A DNA stretch of 27,450 nucleotides from positions 1-27,450 of the IMG/VR virus record IMGVR_UViG_3300012920_000205. One strand, 5' to 3'. The position numbers and the translations under genes are program-made. Source of the DNA: a virus. Under the pieces are notes generated by a model. It was not told the DNA's origin. It did not search any database and saw only the letters and a list, made by a program, of their open reading frames with translations. Positions 1-6,093 of the stretch are shown here, one piece after another. Each line of letters opens with the position of its first letter. Position 1 is the first letter of the stretch.

Positions 1-207
1 CGACCACCGCTCTCTTGGTCATTGGACAAGACGAAAGCGGAGTGGTTTGCAAGACGGTTCATGTCACGTCGACATGAAGACGGCAACCTTATCACCGCAG
101 AAATCGATAAGGAGGACATTTGTTTTTATACCGACGCGCGCAACGAGCAGGAAGTTGTCGTATCATCGGACGGACTTCGTATCGGTGACATAACCAAAGT
201 CACATGA
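1..207 (+). CDS. Hypothetical protein, 3' part of a gene cut by the window edge
   Basis: The frame is open from base 1 to the TGA at 205-207, with an in-frame TTG at 22, so this is probably the C-terminal part of a longer gene. About 68 residues are visible. The C-terminal half (ITAEIDKEDICFYTDARN, then VVVSSDGLRIGDI) looks like short alternating beta strands. I do not recognise a family. A strong intrinsic terminator follows 16 bases downstream, so this is the last gene of its transcription unit. Confidence 0.5.
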   Translation, partial: RPPLSWSLDKTKAEWFARRFMSRRHEDGNLITAEIDKEDICFYTDARNEQEVVVSSDGLRIGDITKVT

Positions 208-222
208 TGTGTGTGAGTGAAA

Positions 223-253
223 CCGCCCCCCTCTTCGGAGGGGGGTTTTTTTT
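223..253 (+). terminator. Strong intrinsic terminator
   Basis: The stem is CCCCCCTC (226-233) with GAGGGGGG (238-245), closed by a TTCG tetraloop at 234-237 and followed by eight T at 246-253. This is a textbook Rho-independent terminator separating the partial gene on the left from the next rightward unit. Confidence 0.95.
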
Positions 254-273
254 GTATAAGATTTTATAACTCA

Positions 274-291
274 GATATCTTTTTTGATATC
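274..291. promoter_or_regulatory. Inverted repeat GATATC-T6-GATATC
   Basis: A perfect 6-bp inverted repeat surrounds six T, about 40 bp upstream of the predicted -35 box at 329. It could be a regulator site or a small hairpin. No function can be assigned from sequence alone. Confidence 0.35.
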
Positions 292-328
292 CCGCGTGCG
301 CTAGATTTCTGTAGCGCGCTATTGACTG

Positions 329-356
329 TTGACACGACGCCGATTTTTGGTAAATT
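329..356 (+). promoter_or_regulatory. Predicted sigma70-type promoter
   Basis: A consensus -35 box TTGACA (329-334) is followed by a 16-bp spacer and a -10-like TAAATT (351-356, 4 of 6 matches). It lies between a terminator and the first ORF of a rightward gene series, which supports it. The -10 box is embedded in an 11-bp palindrome, so the promoter is likely regulated. Confidence 0.6.
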
Positions 357-375
357 GGTTGGTAAACCAATTTAC
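350..375. promoter_or_regulatory. Operator-like 11-bp perfect inverted repeat over the -10/+1 region
   Basis: GTAAATTGGTT (350-360) and AACCAATTTAC (365-375) are perfect inverted arms around GGTA. The palindrome covers the -10 box and the likely transcription start, 8 bases before the ATG at 383. This is the geometry of a repressor operator. It could also form an mRNA hairpin occluding the ribosome binding region. Confidence 0.6.
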
Positions 376-382
376 TTAAAAA

Positions 383-604
383 ATGACTGCTTACAAAAAG
401 AAATCTACTAGGAAGCCTGCCAAGAAAGTTGATAGTTCCAAGCGTAAGAAAGCCACAGGCAAGAAGCGCGGATTGTGGGACAACATTCACGCCAAGCGTA
501 AACGCATCAAAGCAGGGAGCGGAGAGCGTATGCGTAAGGTAGGTAGCAAAGGCGCTCCAACCGCCAAAGCGATCAAGCGGTCTCAATCTAAAAAGAAGAA
601 ATAG
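383..604 (+). CDS. Small Lys/Arg-rich phage protein
   Basis: This is a 73-aa protein with about 40% Lys plus Arg. The central GLWDNIHAKRKRIKAGSGE and C-terminal GSKGAPTAKA resemble a small basic protein I have seen repeatedly in marine phage genomes; its function is not established. The charge suggests nucleic acid or virion binding. It is the first gene after the promoter/operator at 329-375, with no clear Shine-Dalgarno. The start is the first ATG after the promoter, and the next gene begins 1 base after the stop. Confidence 0.75.
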   Translation: MTAYKKKSTRKPAKKVDSSKRKKATGKKRGLWDNIHAKRKRIKAGSGERMRKVGSKGAPTAKAIKRSQSKKKK

Positions 605-605
605 G

Positions 606-857
606 ATGCCCAAGAAAGCCACACCCAAAAAGAAGGCGCGTAACTACCGCAAGGAGTACGACACTTACCATTCCAAACCAAAGCAACGGAAGAATCGAAG
701 TTCTAGAAATCTAGCGCGTCGAAAGATGGTAAAAGCAGGAAGGGTGAAAAAGGGCGACGGCAAAGATGTTGACCACAAGGATCGCAACCCACGCAACAAC
801 TCGACCAAGAACCTCAGAGTTCAGTCGAAGAAAAAGAACCGTGGAAGAAACAAATAG
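606..857 (+). CDS. Small basic protein with HNH-like core
   Basis: This 83-aa protein is very basic. Residues about 52-72 read GKDVDHKDRNPRNNSTKNL, matching the D-H...N...N core of the HNH nuclease/treble-clef fold in phages. The CxxC zinc ribbons of larger HNH enzymes are absent, so activity is uncertain. It may be a nicking or homing-type endonuclease remnant or a small packaging-associated HNH protein. The ATG is 1 base after the previous stop, which suggests co-translation. Confidence 0.7.
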   Translation: MPKKATPKKKARNYRKEYDTYHSKPKQRKNRSSRNLARRKMVKAGRVKKGDGKDVDHKDRNPRNNSTKNLRVQSKKKNRGRNK

Positions 858-1059
858 CGTACCGCCTCCACTAGAAGATTTACTTTTAAAAAAGAAAATC
901 AGAGAGTTGGAACATAAATGCGATGAGTACCATGTGCTGATCGATACCCTGCAAACTAATTTAAGAAGCGCCGTAGCGCGGATACCCGAAGAGAAGCGTG
1001 GCGAAATTACAGAAGTCCAAAGCTATAAATGGTGCTCTACTTGGAAACGGGCCGAATAA
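841..1059 (+). CDS. Hypothetical short coiled-coil protein
   Basis: The predicted start is a GTG at 841, overlapping the end of the HNH-like gene by 17 bases. An earlier in-frame ATG at 766 would overlap by 92 bases and add residues that look like frame-shadow. The 72-aa product has a charged helix (residues about 14-45, LLLKKKIRELEHKCDEY onward) with heptad-like spacing, typical of small phage coiled coils. Function is unknown. Confidence 0.5.
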   Translation: MEETNSVPPPLEDLLLKKKIRELEHKCDEYHVLIDTLQTNLRSAVARIPEEKRGEITEVQSYKWCSTWKRAE

Positions 1060-1225
1060 TATAAAGGCGGAGGTTTCCGATTTTTCCGTAAAAAAAGTAA
1101 AAAAGTTTTTTACTAGCGCGGAAGCATTGCATACTGACGAGTATGCATTCGATTACTATTTAGTACTTGGTTGGATGTGGGACACGCAAGACGTGGTGTG
1201 CCCACCGCACAGGCATCCCGAATAA
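998..1225 (+). CDS. Hypothetical protein, uncertain
   Basis: The start is a GTG at 998 with a purine-rich GAAGAGAAG just upstream; it overlaps the preceding ORF by 62 bases. The 75-aa product has a plausible amphipathic middle (KKVKKFFTSAEALHTDEYAF) and a His/Pro tail ending HRHPE. An 8-bp inverted repeat lies inside at 1128-1147. I do not recognise it, and the large overlap makes it less certain than its neighbours. Confidence 0.35.
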   Translation: MAKLQKSKAINGALLGNGPNNIKAEVSDFSVKKVKKFFTSAEALHTDEYAFDYYLVLGWMWDTQDVVCPPHRHPE

Positions 1226-1269
1226 TTTTTTTAGAAAAAAGCGGAAAACGTAAAACTCACGCCCTTTGT

Positions 1270-1491
1270 ATGTATGTGAGTAAACAAGAAGATTACTTTA
1301 ACCAAGCGTTGAAACGTAAATTGGAGGGAATGGGTCTCTCTTCAAAAGAAGTGGAAAGGGCACTTCAAGAATCGGACGATTTCGTTGACGGTCTCGATGA
1401 GGTATTTGACTCGATGTTCCCTGTCGTACCGAAGCCCGATCCGATCGAGGATTCGGATGACGACATACCACCGCTAGGGGCGATCCTGTAG
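1270..1491 (+). CDS. Small acidic hypothetical protein
   Basis: I prefer the ATG at 1270 (or GTG at 1276) to the in-frame start at 1171, whose extra residues run through the preceding ORF. The 73-aa product begins MYVSKQEDYFNQALKRKLEG, has a short helical segment GLSSKEVERALQES and ends in an acidic, proline-containing tail (DPIEDSDDDIPPLG). The tail may be disordered or a DNA-mimic-like segment. It is the last gene before the terminator at 1501. Confidence 0.6.
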   Translation: MYVSKQEDYFNQALKRKLEGMGLSSKEVERALQESDDFVDGLDEVFDSMFPVVPKPDPIEDSDDDIPPLGAIL

Positions 1492-1766
1492 CAGGGTTGT
1501 GCAGGGTTGGGTTTTCAATTTCCCAACCCTGCAATTTTTTATTCGTTGATCGAAAACGATTTGCGAAAGAAAATGCAGGGTTGCAGGGTTTTCTCTAATA
1601 AAGCTTATGTGGGAAAAGAGAATATAGGTAAGCATTTCCGTATATAGCTTTACACGACTTTTTTAGCGTACATCCCTGCAACCCTGTTGTTTCGTGAATC
1701 TAAAGTCGTGATGCTCAACCACTTATCTAGGTGCAGGGTTCAAAAATCATGCCTGCAAACCCTGCA
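1491..1766. repeat. Iteron-like array of TGCAGGGTTG / CAACCCTGCA
   Basis: Forward copies lie at 1491-1499 (9 bp), 1500-1509, 1574-1583, 1582-1591 (last base differs) and 1732-1741 (one mismatch). Inverted copies lie at 1524-1533, 1671-1680 (one mismatch), 1679-1688 (two mismatches) and 1757-1766 (one mismatch). A 9-bp inverted repeat CACGACTTT/AAAGTCGTG (1653-1661, 1702-1710) brackets the third cluster. This occupies the gene-free stretch 1492-1913. Iterons of this size bind replication initiators, partition proteins or integrase arm domains; which applies here cannot be decided by eye. Confidence 0.7.
1501..1540 (+). terminator. Intrinsic terminator built from two inverted iterons
   Basis: GCAGGGTTGGG (1501-1511) pairs perfectly with CCCAACCCTGC (1522-1532) around a 10-nt loop, followed by AA and six T (1535-1540). 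The stem arms are themselves copies of the TGCAGGGTTG element repeated across the next 250 bases. Confidence 0.8.
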
Positions 1767-1814
1767 TATCTGCGCTACAATAGCAATAAATTGAAAACCC
1801 TAGAGTAGGGATGT

Positions 1815-1855
1815 CCGAATTTTTTCGGTTTTTTCTTAAAAAAAATTTAAAAGTG
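1815..1855. other. AT-rich segment with a weak hairpin and T-run
   Basis: CCGAA (1815-1819) pairs with TTCGG (1824-1828) and is followed by six T, which could act as a weak terminator. It continues into an almost pure A/T stretch to about 1853. Next to the iteron array this is also what a DNA-unwinding element looks like. No ORF of note lies here. Confidence 0.4.
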
Positions 1856-1883
1856 TAGCGAAACTAGTTTCATTTCTCTTGGG

Positions 1884-1910
1884 TATATATGTAAAACACT
1901 ATATACATAT
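1884..1910. promoter_or_regulatory. Operator-like palindrome before the RHH gene
   Basis: ATATGTA (1887-1893) and TACATAT (1904-1910) are perfect inverted arms separated by 10 bp, ending 3 bases before the ATG at 1914. The left arm overlaps a TATATAT that could serve as a -10 box. Ribbon-helix-helix proteins usually autoregulate through such short palindromes, so this is a good candidate autoregulatory site. Confidence 0.5.
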
Positions 1911-1913
1911 TGC

Positions 1914-2090
1914 ATGGACAATGAACTAACTATACAACTGAACCTCAGAATTAATCCCTGCTTGAAGGAGACCTTGGAATCCTTCGCCAAGAAACGGTTG
2001 ACCACCAAGTCGGCTCTCTTGCGTGAAGCTTTGCTAGACCTCTTTGAGAAACATAACGTCGAGTTGGTGCAACCCGAAAAGAGTGAGTGA
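1914..2090 (+). CDS. Ribbon-helix-helix DNA-binding protein
   Basis: This 58-aa protein begins MDNELTIQLNLRINPCLKE. A short beta strand with alternating polar residues (TIQLNLRI) is followed by helix 1 (CLKETLESFAKKR), a turn LTTKS and helix 2 (ALLREALLDLFEKH). That is the MetJ/Arc/CopG ribbon-helix-helix pattern; such proteins bind DNA as dimers with the strand in the major groove. It sits between the iteron/palindrome region and the methyltransferase gene, whose start it overlaps. Likely roles are transcriptional autoregulator or partition-like/origin-binding protein. Confidence 0.75.
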   Translation: MDNELTIQLNLRINPCLKETLESFAKKRLTTKSALLREALLDLFEKHNVELVQPEKSE

Positions 2091-3243
2091 TGTGGATACT
2101 CCCGACGACCTCAACGTTATCAGCGTTTGTACAGGATTGGGGGGTCTCGACATCGGAGCGCATATTGGCTTCGACCGACGAACTCGCCTCAAGTGTATTT
2201 GTGAACGAGAAAGCTATGCGATCTCAATCCTTCAAGCGCGTATGCAACAGGGACGCTTCCCTAGTGCGCCTTGTTGGACAGACCTTGCGACCTTCCCTTT
2301 CCAAGAGTTTCACGGCATACCTAACCTCGCACTATTCGGGGGGTTTCCATGCCAACCCTTCAGCGTATCGGGACTACGCAAAGCCGAAGACGATCCCCGA
2401 CACCTCTTCCCACATATCGCGCGTGGAATCGCGCAATGCGAACCACGGCTCGTGTTGTTGGAGAACGTCGACGGCATCGCTAGTTCCAAGCTCGCAGGCA
2501 AAGAAGAAACAAGTGTTCTCCGATATGTCTTGGAAAGCTTGGAAGGCATGGGTTACATCGCAGAGGCGACTTCGGTCAGCGCGCGAGAAGTTGGAGCAGG
2601 GCACAACCGACGCAGATGGTTCATCCTCGCAGTTTTGGGCGACACCGACGACTGCGGAGGATTACGGATATGCAGGCACGTGGCAGGGCTTTCTAGAACG
2701 GCAAGCCAAGTTCAAGAAGAAGGGAGTGAACCTTCAGAAGAAGTTGGACATTGCAGTACAAGACCCGAAGAACCTTGCAACGACTCATGGCATTTCCCTG
2801 CCCGACCCCACCAAGAACAATTCGCATGGGAGTGCGCTAGAATATTGGCCTACTCCGAGGGCGAACAAAATGGAGGGCTCGACGAACGAGGGCTACGGAG
2901 ATTGTCTCATGGAGAAAGTGATGAACCGCAAGGGAGCGACGAAGAACAAACTCTCGCCCCTGTGGGTAGCGCAACTGATGGGTCTGCCTGCGGATTGGGC
3001 GATACTGCCTCCCTCGTGGGAACAGAGTACCACGGCAAAAAGCTAGACTTTCTAATGAAGTACCGACAACGAGCGTTACGCTTGTTGGGTAATTCGGTTT
3101 GTCCACAACAGGCAACAAGAGCGGTTAGGATTCTTGCTCCGCGCATCGCGCTACGCGCTACAGAACTACTAAGCCCCCGCTGCGGAGATAATTTTTCGAC
3201 CATCGAGGGAATCATCCGACAGTCAACCGACAATCCGCTATGA
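2083..3243 (+). CDS. DNA (cytosine-5) methyltransferase, with frame-displaced target-recognition region
   Basis: This transfers methyl groups from SAM to cytosine C5. Visible motifs, numbered from GTG 2083: motif I VCTGLGGLDIG (about 15-25), motif IV GGFPCQPFS with catalytic Cys90, motif VI ENV (127-129), motif VIII NRRRWFIL (about 175-182), motif X LLGNSVCPQQ near 335. A GTG at 2092 is an alternative start, and both overlap or abut the RHH stop. The frame is open throughout. However, from about 2631 to 3046 the residues expected of the recognition domain (WATPT, WPTPR, LSPLWVAQLMGLPADW) are read in the +1 frame, as described separately. The stop overlaps the next ATG (ATGA), so the nuclease gene is coupled. 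Likely roles are protection from host restriction or part of a modification pair. Confidence 0.8.
   Translation: MSDVDTPDDLNVISVCTGLGGLDIGAHIGFDRRTRLKCICERESYAISILQARMQQGRFPSAPCWTDLATFPFQEFHGIPNLALFGGFPCQPFSVSGLRKAEDDPRHLFPHIARGIAQCEPRLVLLENVDGIASSKLAGKEETSVLRYVLESLEGMGYIAEATSVSAREVGAGHNRRRWFILAVLGDTDDCGGLRICRHVAGLSRTASQVQEEGSEPSEEVGHCSTRPEEPCNDSWHFPARPHQEQFAWECARILAYSEGEQNGGLDERGLRRLSHGESDEPQGSDEEQTLAPVGSATDGSACGLGDTASLVGTEYHGKKLDFLMKYRQRALRLLGNSVCPQQATRAVRILAPRIALRATELLSPRCGDNFSTIEGIIRQSTDNPL
2631..3046 (+). other. Alternative-frame coding segment inside the methyltransferase gene
   Basis: The +1 frame is open from 2087 to the TAG at 3044-3046. From about 2631 it reads like the target-recognition half of phage C5 methyltransferases: QFWATPTTAEDYG, a basic segment, YWPTPRANKMEG and LSPLWVAQLMGLPADW. 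The segment is bounded by T4 (2633-2636) and A5 (3037-3041). One base fewer in the first run and one more in the second would fuse motifs I-VIII, this segment and motif X into one conventional enzyme. It has no convincing start of its own. Explanations are compensating indels, ribosomal frameshifting or sequence error. Confidence 0.55.
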
Positions 3244-3677
3244 GAAATTCAAAACAAAAAGGCACATACTATGAGCAGGCGTTTATTTGCAAATGCTTGG
3301 AGCTAGGCTTGCATCCGCATCCGACCGTGGGAGATTATCTGCCACACGACATGATAGTGCAGAATCAAGTCGGGCGTACCCTGCGTGTGCAGATCAAGGG
3401 AACGGACGCGCTGATGAAGAAGCGTGAGAACGATCCCACTTCGTACACCAAGAAAGGCAGATACCGCATCACCGCCATGAGTGGAAACAAAGCGAACCAC
3501 AAACCCATCGATTGCAAGTTGGTTGATGTGTTGGCGATCTACGTGAGCGAGCACGATGTGATTTATAACATACCCTGTACCGAACTTACTAGCACTGCAA
3601 TTTGGATCGCGCCCCATGATCCGAAGAGCCGAGCAAAGTATGAAAAATATAAGGAGAATTGGGATGTCTATAGATAA
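3240..3677 (+). CDS. PD-(D/E)XK nuclease-like protein
   Basis: This 145-aa protein has a nuclease-type core: Glu12 in KGTYYEQAF, Asp37 in YLPHDMIVQ and Gln51-x-Lys53 in VQIKGTD, spaced as in the small PD-(D/E)XK family that includes group I intron-associated and Holliday-junction-resolvase-like enzymes. The ATG overlaps the methyltransferase stop by 4 bases, indicating coupled translation. The pairing could be a compact restriction-modification unit, or the protein could be a DNA-repair or host-DNA-degrading nuclease. A RuvC-like resolvase follows directly, so a second resolvase role is less needed. Confidence 0.65.
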   Translation: MRNSKQKGTYYEQAFICKCLELGLHPHPTVGDYLPHDMIVQNQVGRTLRVQIKGTDALMKKRENDPTSYTKKGRYRITAMSGNKANHKPIDCKLVDVLAIYVSEHDVIYNIPCTELTSTAIWIAPHDPKSRAKYEKYKENWDVYR

Positions 3678-4173
3678 ACAAAAACCTGTTGGCGGTATTG
3701 ACGTTGGGTTGAAGGGAGCGGTTGCGCTAGTAAGCGCGGACGGCTCGCACTACGAAGTCCACGACATACCGACGCTGAAGAACGGATCGAAGCAAGACTA
3801 CGATATGTGGCACTTGAACGATTTACTGAAATCGTTTGTCCTCAGTTACGGCAGTATTCTGTTCTACGTTGAAAAGGTGGGCGCTATGCCAAAGCAGGGT
3901 GTGACGAGCACCTTCCGATTCGGCATGGGATACGGCATTGCGCAGATGGCGGTCGTGTCGGCAGGACATCGGTTGGGCTTGGTGCGACCTCAGACATGGA
4001 AGGCATCGACGATGCGTGACTCAGCCAAGTCAAAGGGTGCTTCGTGTGCCGTGGCTCGTGCGCTATTTCCAAGAGCCAAGCTTGAAGGTTCACGGGGAGG
4101 GATAAAAGACGGGCGATGCGAGGCTCTGCTGATTGCGGAATACGCTAGGCGTGAAACTTATGGCTCGATATGA
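3664..4173 (+). CDS. RuvC-like Holliday junction resolvase
   Basis: I chose ATG 3664 because AAGGAG (3650-3655) precedes it at good spacing; the in-frame start at 3616 adds residues that shadow the previous gene. This 169-aa RNase H-fold protein has GIDVG with Asp13, YVEKV with Glu70 and a C-terminal KDGRCEALLIAEYA with Asp149 and Glu153, matching the acidic active site of phage and mitochondrial-type RuvC. It resolves branched DNA before packaging or during recombination. It overlaps the previous gene by 14 bases, and its stop overlaps the next ATG by 4. Confidence 0.85.
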   Translation: MSIDKQKPVGGIDVGLKGAVALVSADGSHYEVHDIPTLKNGSKQDYDMWHLNDLLKSFVLSYGSILFYVEKVGAMPKQGVTSTFRFGMGYGIAQMAVVSAGHRLGLVRPQTWKASTMRDSAKSKGASCAVARALFPRAKLEGSRGGIKDGRCEALLIAEYARRETYGSI

Positions 4174-4388
4174 AAACCTACATCCACGTTAACCAACACG
4201 TAGTTCGCAGAAACTCAAAGACAGGGGAGCGTGAACCTGTTCTCACGTGTAAGACTTATAAGTCAAACACCTACGCGCATGAGGTGAAGATCAATGATCA
4301 CACCAAAGTGATCTACAGTCCCGACAAACCGTTGTCCTGCGGTGCTAAAGTTTGGATTGAAACAACCGAAGAAGTTACCTGTGGGTGA
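4170..4388 (+). CDS. Conserved small phage protein of unknown function
   Basis: This 72-aa protein starts at an ATGA overlap with the resolvase gene. Its beta-rich sequence (MKTYIHVNQHVVRRN at the N-terminus and YSPDKPLSCGAKVWIET near the C-terminus) resembles a small protein that I recall next to phage resolvase or modification genes. No catalytic motif is visible. Its position suggests an accessory role in DNA modification or recombination. Confidence 0.7.
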   Translation: MKTYIHVNQHVVRRNSKTGEREPVLTCKTYKSNTYAHEVKINDHTKVIYSPDKPLSCGAKVWIETTEEVTCG

Positions 4389-5346
4389 TACGCAACTGAC
4401 TCTTTTCCCCGAAGCCACCAACTACGATGTGGTTGACCGCCTAGTTACCTACGACAAAGATCATTGTTGGCAGTACGACATTCGGCTCAAGAATCGCAAA
4501 GCCGATCTCGTGGCATCGGGGCTGACGGAAGCGGAAACGCGCTACATCAAAACATCCGACCTCGATTTCTGCGCAGTTCTGCGCACTGACAAAAAAGTCT
4601 GCCGTGAAATTGTAGACTTTATAGAGAGACACGAGTGGTTGGGCAAAATGCCTATGGCGGTGACGCACAGGTTCACGGCTCGCTACAAGGGAATACTTTG
4701 CGGAGTTGTGGTCATGGCAACACCGAACGCTTTTTCAAATTTGTTGGGTGCGGGCACACGGGATTATGAAAAACTTATAGCGCGCGGTGCGTGCATCAGT
4801 TGGTCTCCTGTCAACACGGCATCGTGGCTGATATCAAAGTCGATTGACTACATGGTAAAGAATACTGACTTCCGAGTATTTACCGCTTACTCCGATCCCG
4901 ATGCCAAGGAGTTGGGTACGATCTACCAAGCGTGCAACTTCTTTTATCTAGGTCAGCACTTCGGAGGCGTGAGACAGTTTCTTGATCCGCAAGACTTGAA
5001 GCGTGGTTGGTTTGGCGAGCATGGTTTCAACGACCGATCGCAGATAGTGCGCTATGCCAAAGAGTTGGGATTGGAGTGGCAGGACGAATGGTACAGGAGA
5101 GTTGGGGCTCGCAACCAATACCGAAAAGTAAATTGGGACGCCATTCCTGCCGACGCTGCGCAACTTTTGAAAGAGCTCCGTGTAGCGCACAAGGATCGTT
5201 GCCAAAAAAGAATTTCAACAAAGAAGCATAAGTACGCATACATCAAGGGGGTTGACAAGCGAGAGACCCGAAGCCTCTTGGCAAAGTTTCGCCTAGCCAA
5301 TCCCGATCTAAACGTATTTGATTATCCAAAGGAACGAGGCAAATGA
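4381..5346 (+). CDS. Mom-like DNA modification protein (GNAT-type fold)
   Basis: This is about 321 aa from GTG 4381, which overlaps the previous stop; the in-frame ATG 4342 is an alternative. The core has HRFTARYKGILCGVVVMATP, then ISWSPVNTASWLISKSIDYM and FTAYSDPDAKELGTIYQACN followed by FFYLGQ. The motif Y(A/S)DP...GTIYQAxxFxYxG is the hallmark I associate with phage Mu Mom and relatives, GNAT-like proteins that hypermodify adenine and protect phage DNA from restriction. A basic C-terminal part (residues about 255-320, KDRCQKRISTKKHKYAYIKG) is probably DNA-binding. With the C5 methyltransferase upstream this suggests layered DNA protection. The chemistry cannot be read from sequence. Confidence 0.65.
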   Translation: MGDTQLTLFPEATNYDVVDRLVTYDKDHCWQYDIRLKNRKADLVASGLTEAETRYIKTSDLDFCAVLRTDKKVCREIVDFIERHEWLGKMPMAVTHRFTARYKGILCGVVVMATPNAFSNLLGAGTRDYEKLIARGACISWSPVNTASWLISKSIDYMVKNTDFRVFTAYSDPDAKELGTIYQACNFFYLGQHFGGVRQFLDPQDLKRGWFGEHGFNDRSQIVRYAKELGLEWQDEWYRRVGARNQYRKVNWDAIPADAAQLLKELRVAHKDRCQKRISTKKHKYAYIKGVDKRETRSLLAKFRLANPDLNVFDYPKERGK

Positions 5347-5720
5347 GAAAACTAAGTGAAGCAGACATTCGGCTCTTGATGGAGAGCGGAGACGTTCACG
5401 AAGCCATTGAGGTTTTGAGGGACGGCATGAAAGCATCTCACTCCATTCGCGCAATGGGTGAGCAGGGGCAACGCATCTACAAAGAAGTGCCCGACCACAC
5501 CACACGCATTACGTGCGCGCGTCTGTTATTAGAGTGGGGATTCGGCAAGCCTGCCCAAACCACGAAGCTAGAAATTGACAAGAAAGAAACCGCCATCGAA
5601 ACCCCTGCGATGATTATCGAGAAAATGAAATTGGCAAACGTAGATGTTGAAGATGTTGCCAAAACTTATTTGGAGGTGAACGATGGATCAGAGCCATCCA
5701 ATAGTGAAAGTGGGGGGTGA
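5343..5720 (+). CDS. Helical protein, possibly small-terminase-like or regulatory
   Basis: This 125-aa protein starts at an ATGA overlap with the Mom-like gene. The N-terminal half is helical (LSEADIRLLMESGDVHEAIE). It is followed by DHTTRITCARLLLEWGFGKPAQ, a segment like that in phage helix-repeat proteins, some annotated as small terminase or DUF5681-like. The C-terminal 20 residues are acidic and probably disordered. No large terminase is in the window, so the terminase idea is only a suggestion. Confidence 0.55.
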   Translation: MRKLSEADIRLLMESGDVHEAIEVLRDGMKASHSIRAMGEQGQRIYKEVPDHTTRITCARLLLEWGFGKPAQTTKLEIDKKETAIETPAMIIEKMKLANVDVEDVAKTYLEVNDGSEPSNSESGG

Positions 5721-5904
5721 ACTTTACACCATCCCCACGGCAGAGGAGTGTCGCATGATCAACAAGGCGTGCGATGAGTTTTGGATAAAGCGTGGATTGC
5801 AACCGCAAAGCAGTGGTTTTCAGTTCTTAGATTTCAGAAAAAATTCTAGCACGAAGCCCGAAGAGTCGGAAAACGCTGACAAAGAACAGGATGCAAAAGA
5901 GTAA
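5683..5904 (+). CDS. Hypothetical protein with strong RBS
   Basis: This 73-aa ORF overlaps the end of the previous gene by 38 bases in another frame. It has an excellent Shine-Dalgarno (GGAGGTGA, from 5672) before the ATG, which makes it a real gene. The first half looks folded (VKVGGELYTIPTAEECRMI). The end is charged and disordered (TKPEESENADKEQDAKE). Family unknown. Confidence 0.65.
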   Translation: MDQSHPIVKVGGELYTIPTAEECRMINKACDEFWIKRGLQPQSSGFQFLDFRKNSSTKPEESENADKEQDAKE

Positions 5905-5931
5905 AAAGTTTAAATTATATTCGCTATGAGC

Positions 5932-5960
5932 TTGACTTGTGTGACAAATTACTTTACTCT
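5932..5960 (+). promoter_or_regulatory. Possible promoter
   Basis: TTGACT (5932-5937) is followed at 17 bp by TACTCT (5955-5960), a poor -10 with 3 of 6 matches. It sits in the 63-base gap before the small membrane protein at 5968, where a new transcript would be expected. The call rests mainly on the -35 box and position. Confidence 0.3.
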
Positions 5961-5967
5961 TCTATAC

Positions 5968-6093
5968 ATGATTGAAAAACTCTCCAACATTATTTTATGG
6001 GTGGCGATCGCACCGCTAGGCGTGGCGATCTTTCTCGCCACTTGCTACAACCTTTACTTGCTTTGGCAATACTGCATTGCTCCTTGGCTATGA
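5968..6093 (+). CDS. Small single-pass membrane protein
   Basis: A 41-aa ORF with ATG at 5968 encodes MIEKLSNIILWVAIAPLGVA followed by a further hydrophobic run and an aromatic C-terminus. Residues about 8-25 form one transmembrane helix. Such peptides in phage early regions include host-envelope effectors and holin-like proteins; no specific role can be assigned. The stop overlaps the next ATG by 4 bases, which supports its reality. Confidence 0.5.
   Translation: MIEKLSNIILWVAIAPLGVAIFLATCYNLYLLWQYCIAPWL

Noticed and set aside
200-628. Minus-strand 142-aa ORF opposite the first small genes
   Set aside because: It runs through a terminator, promoter and two well-packed plus-strand genes, and its translation looks random.
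6004-6011. GCGATCGC, the cyanobacterial HIP1 octamer
   Set aside because: Only one copy was noticed, so it is not evidence for a cyanobacterial host.
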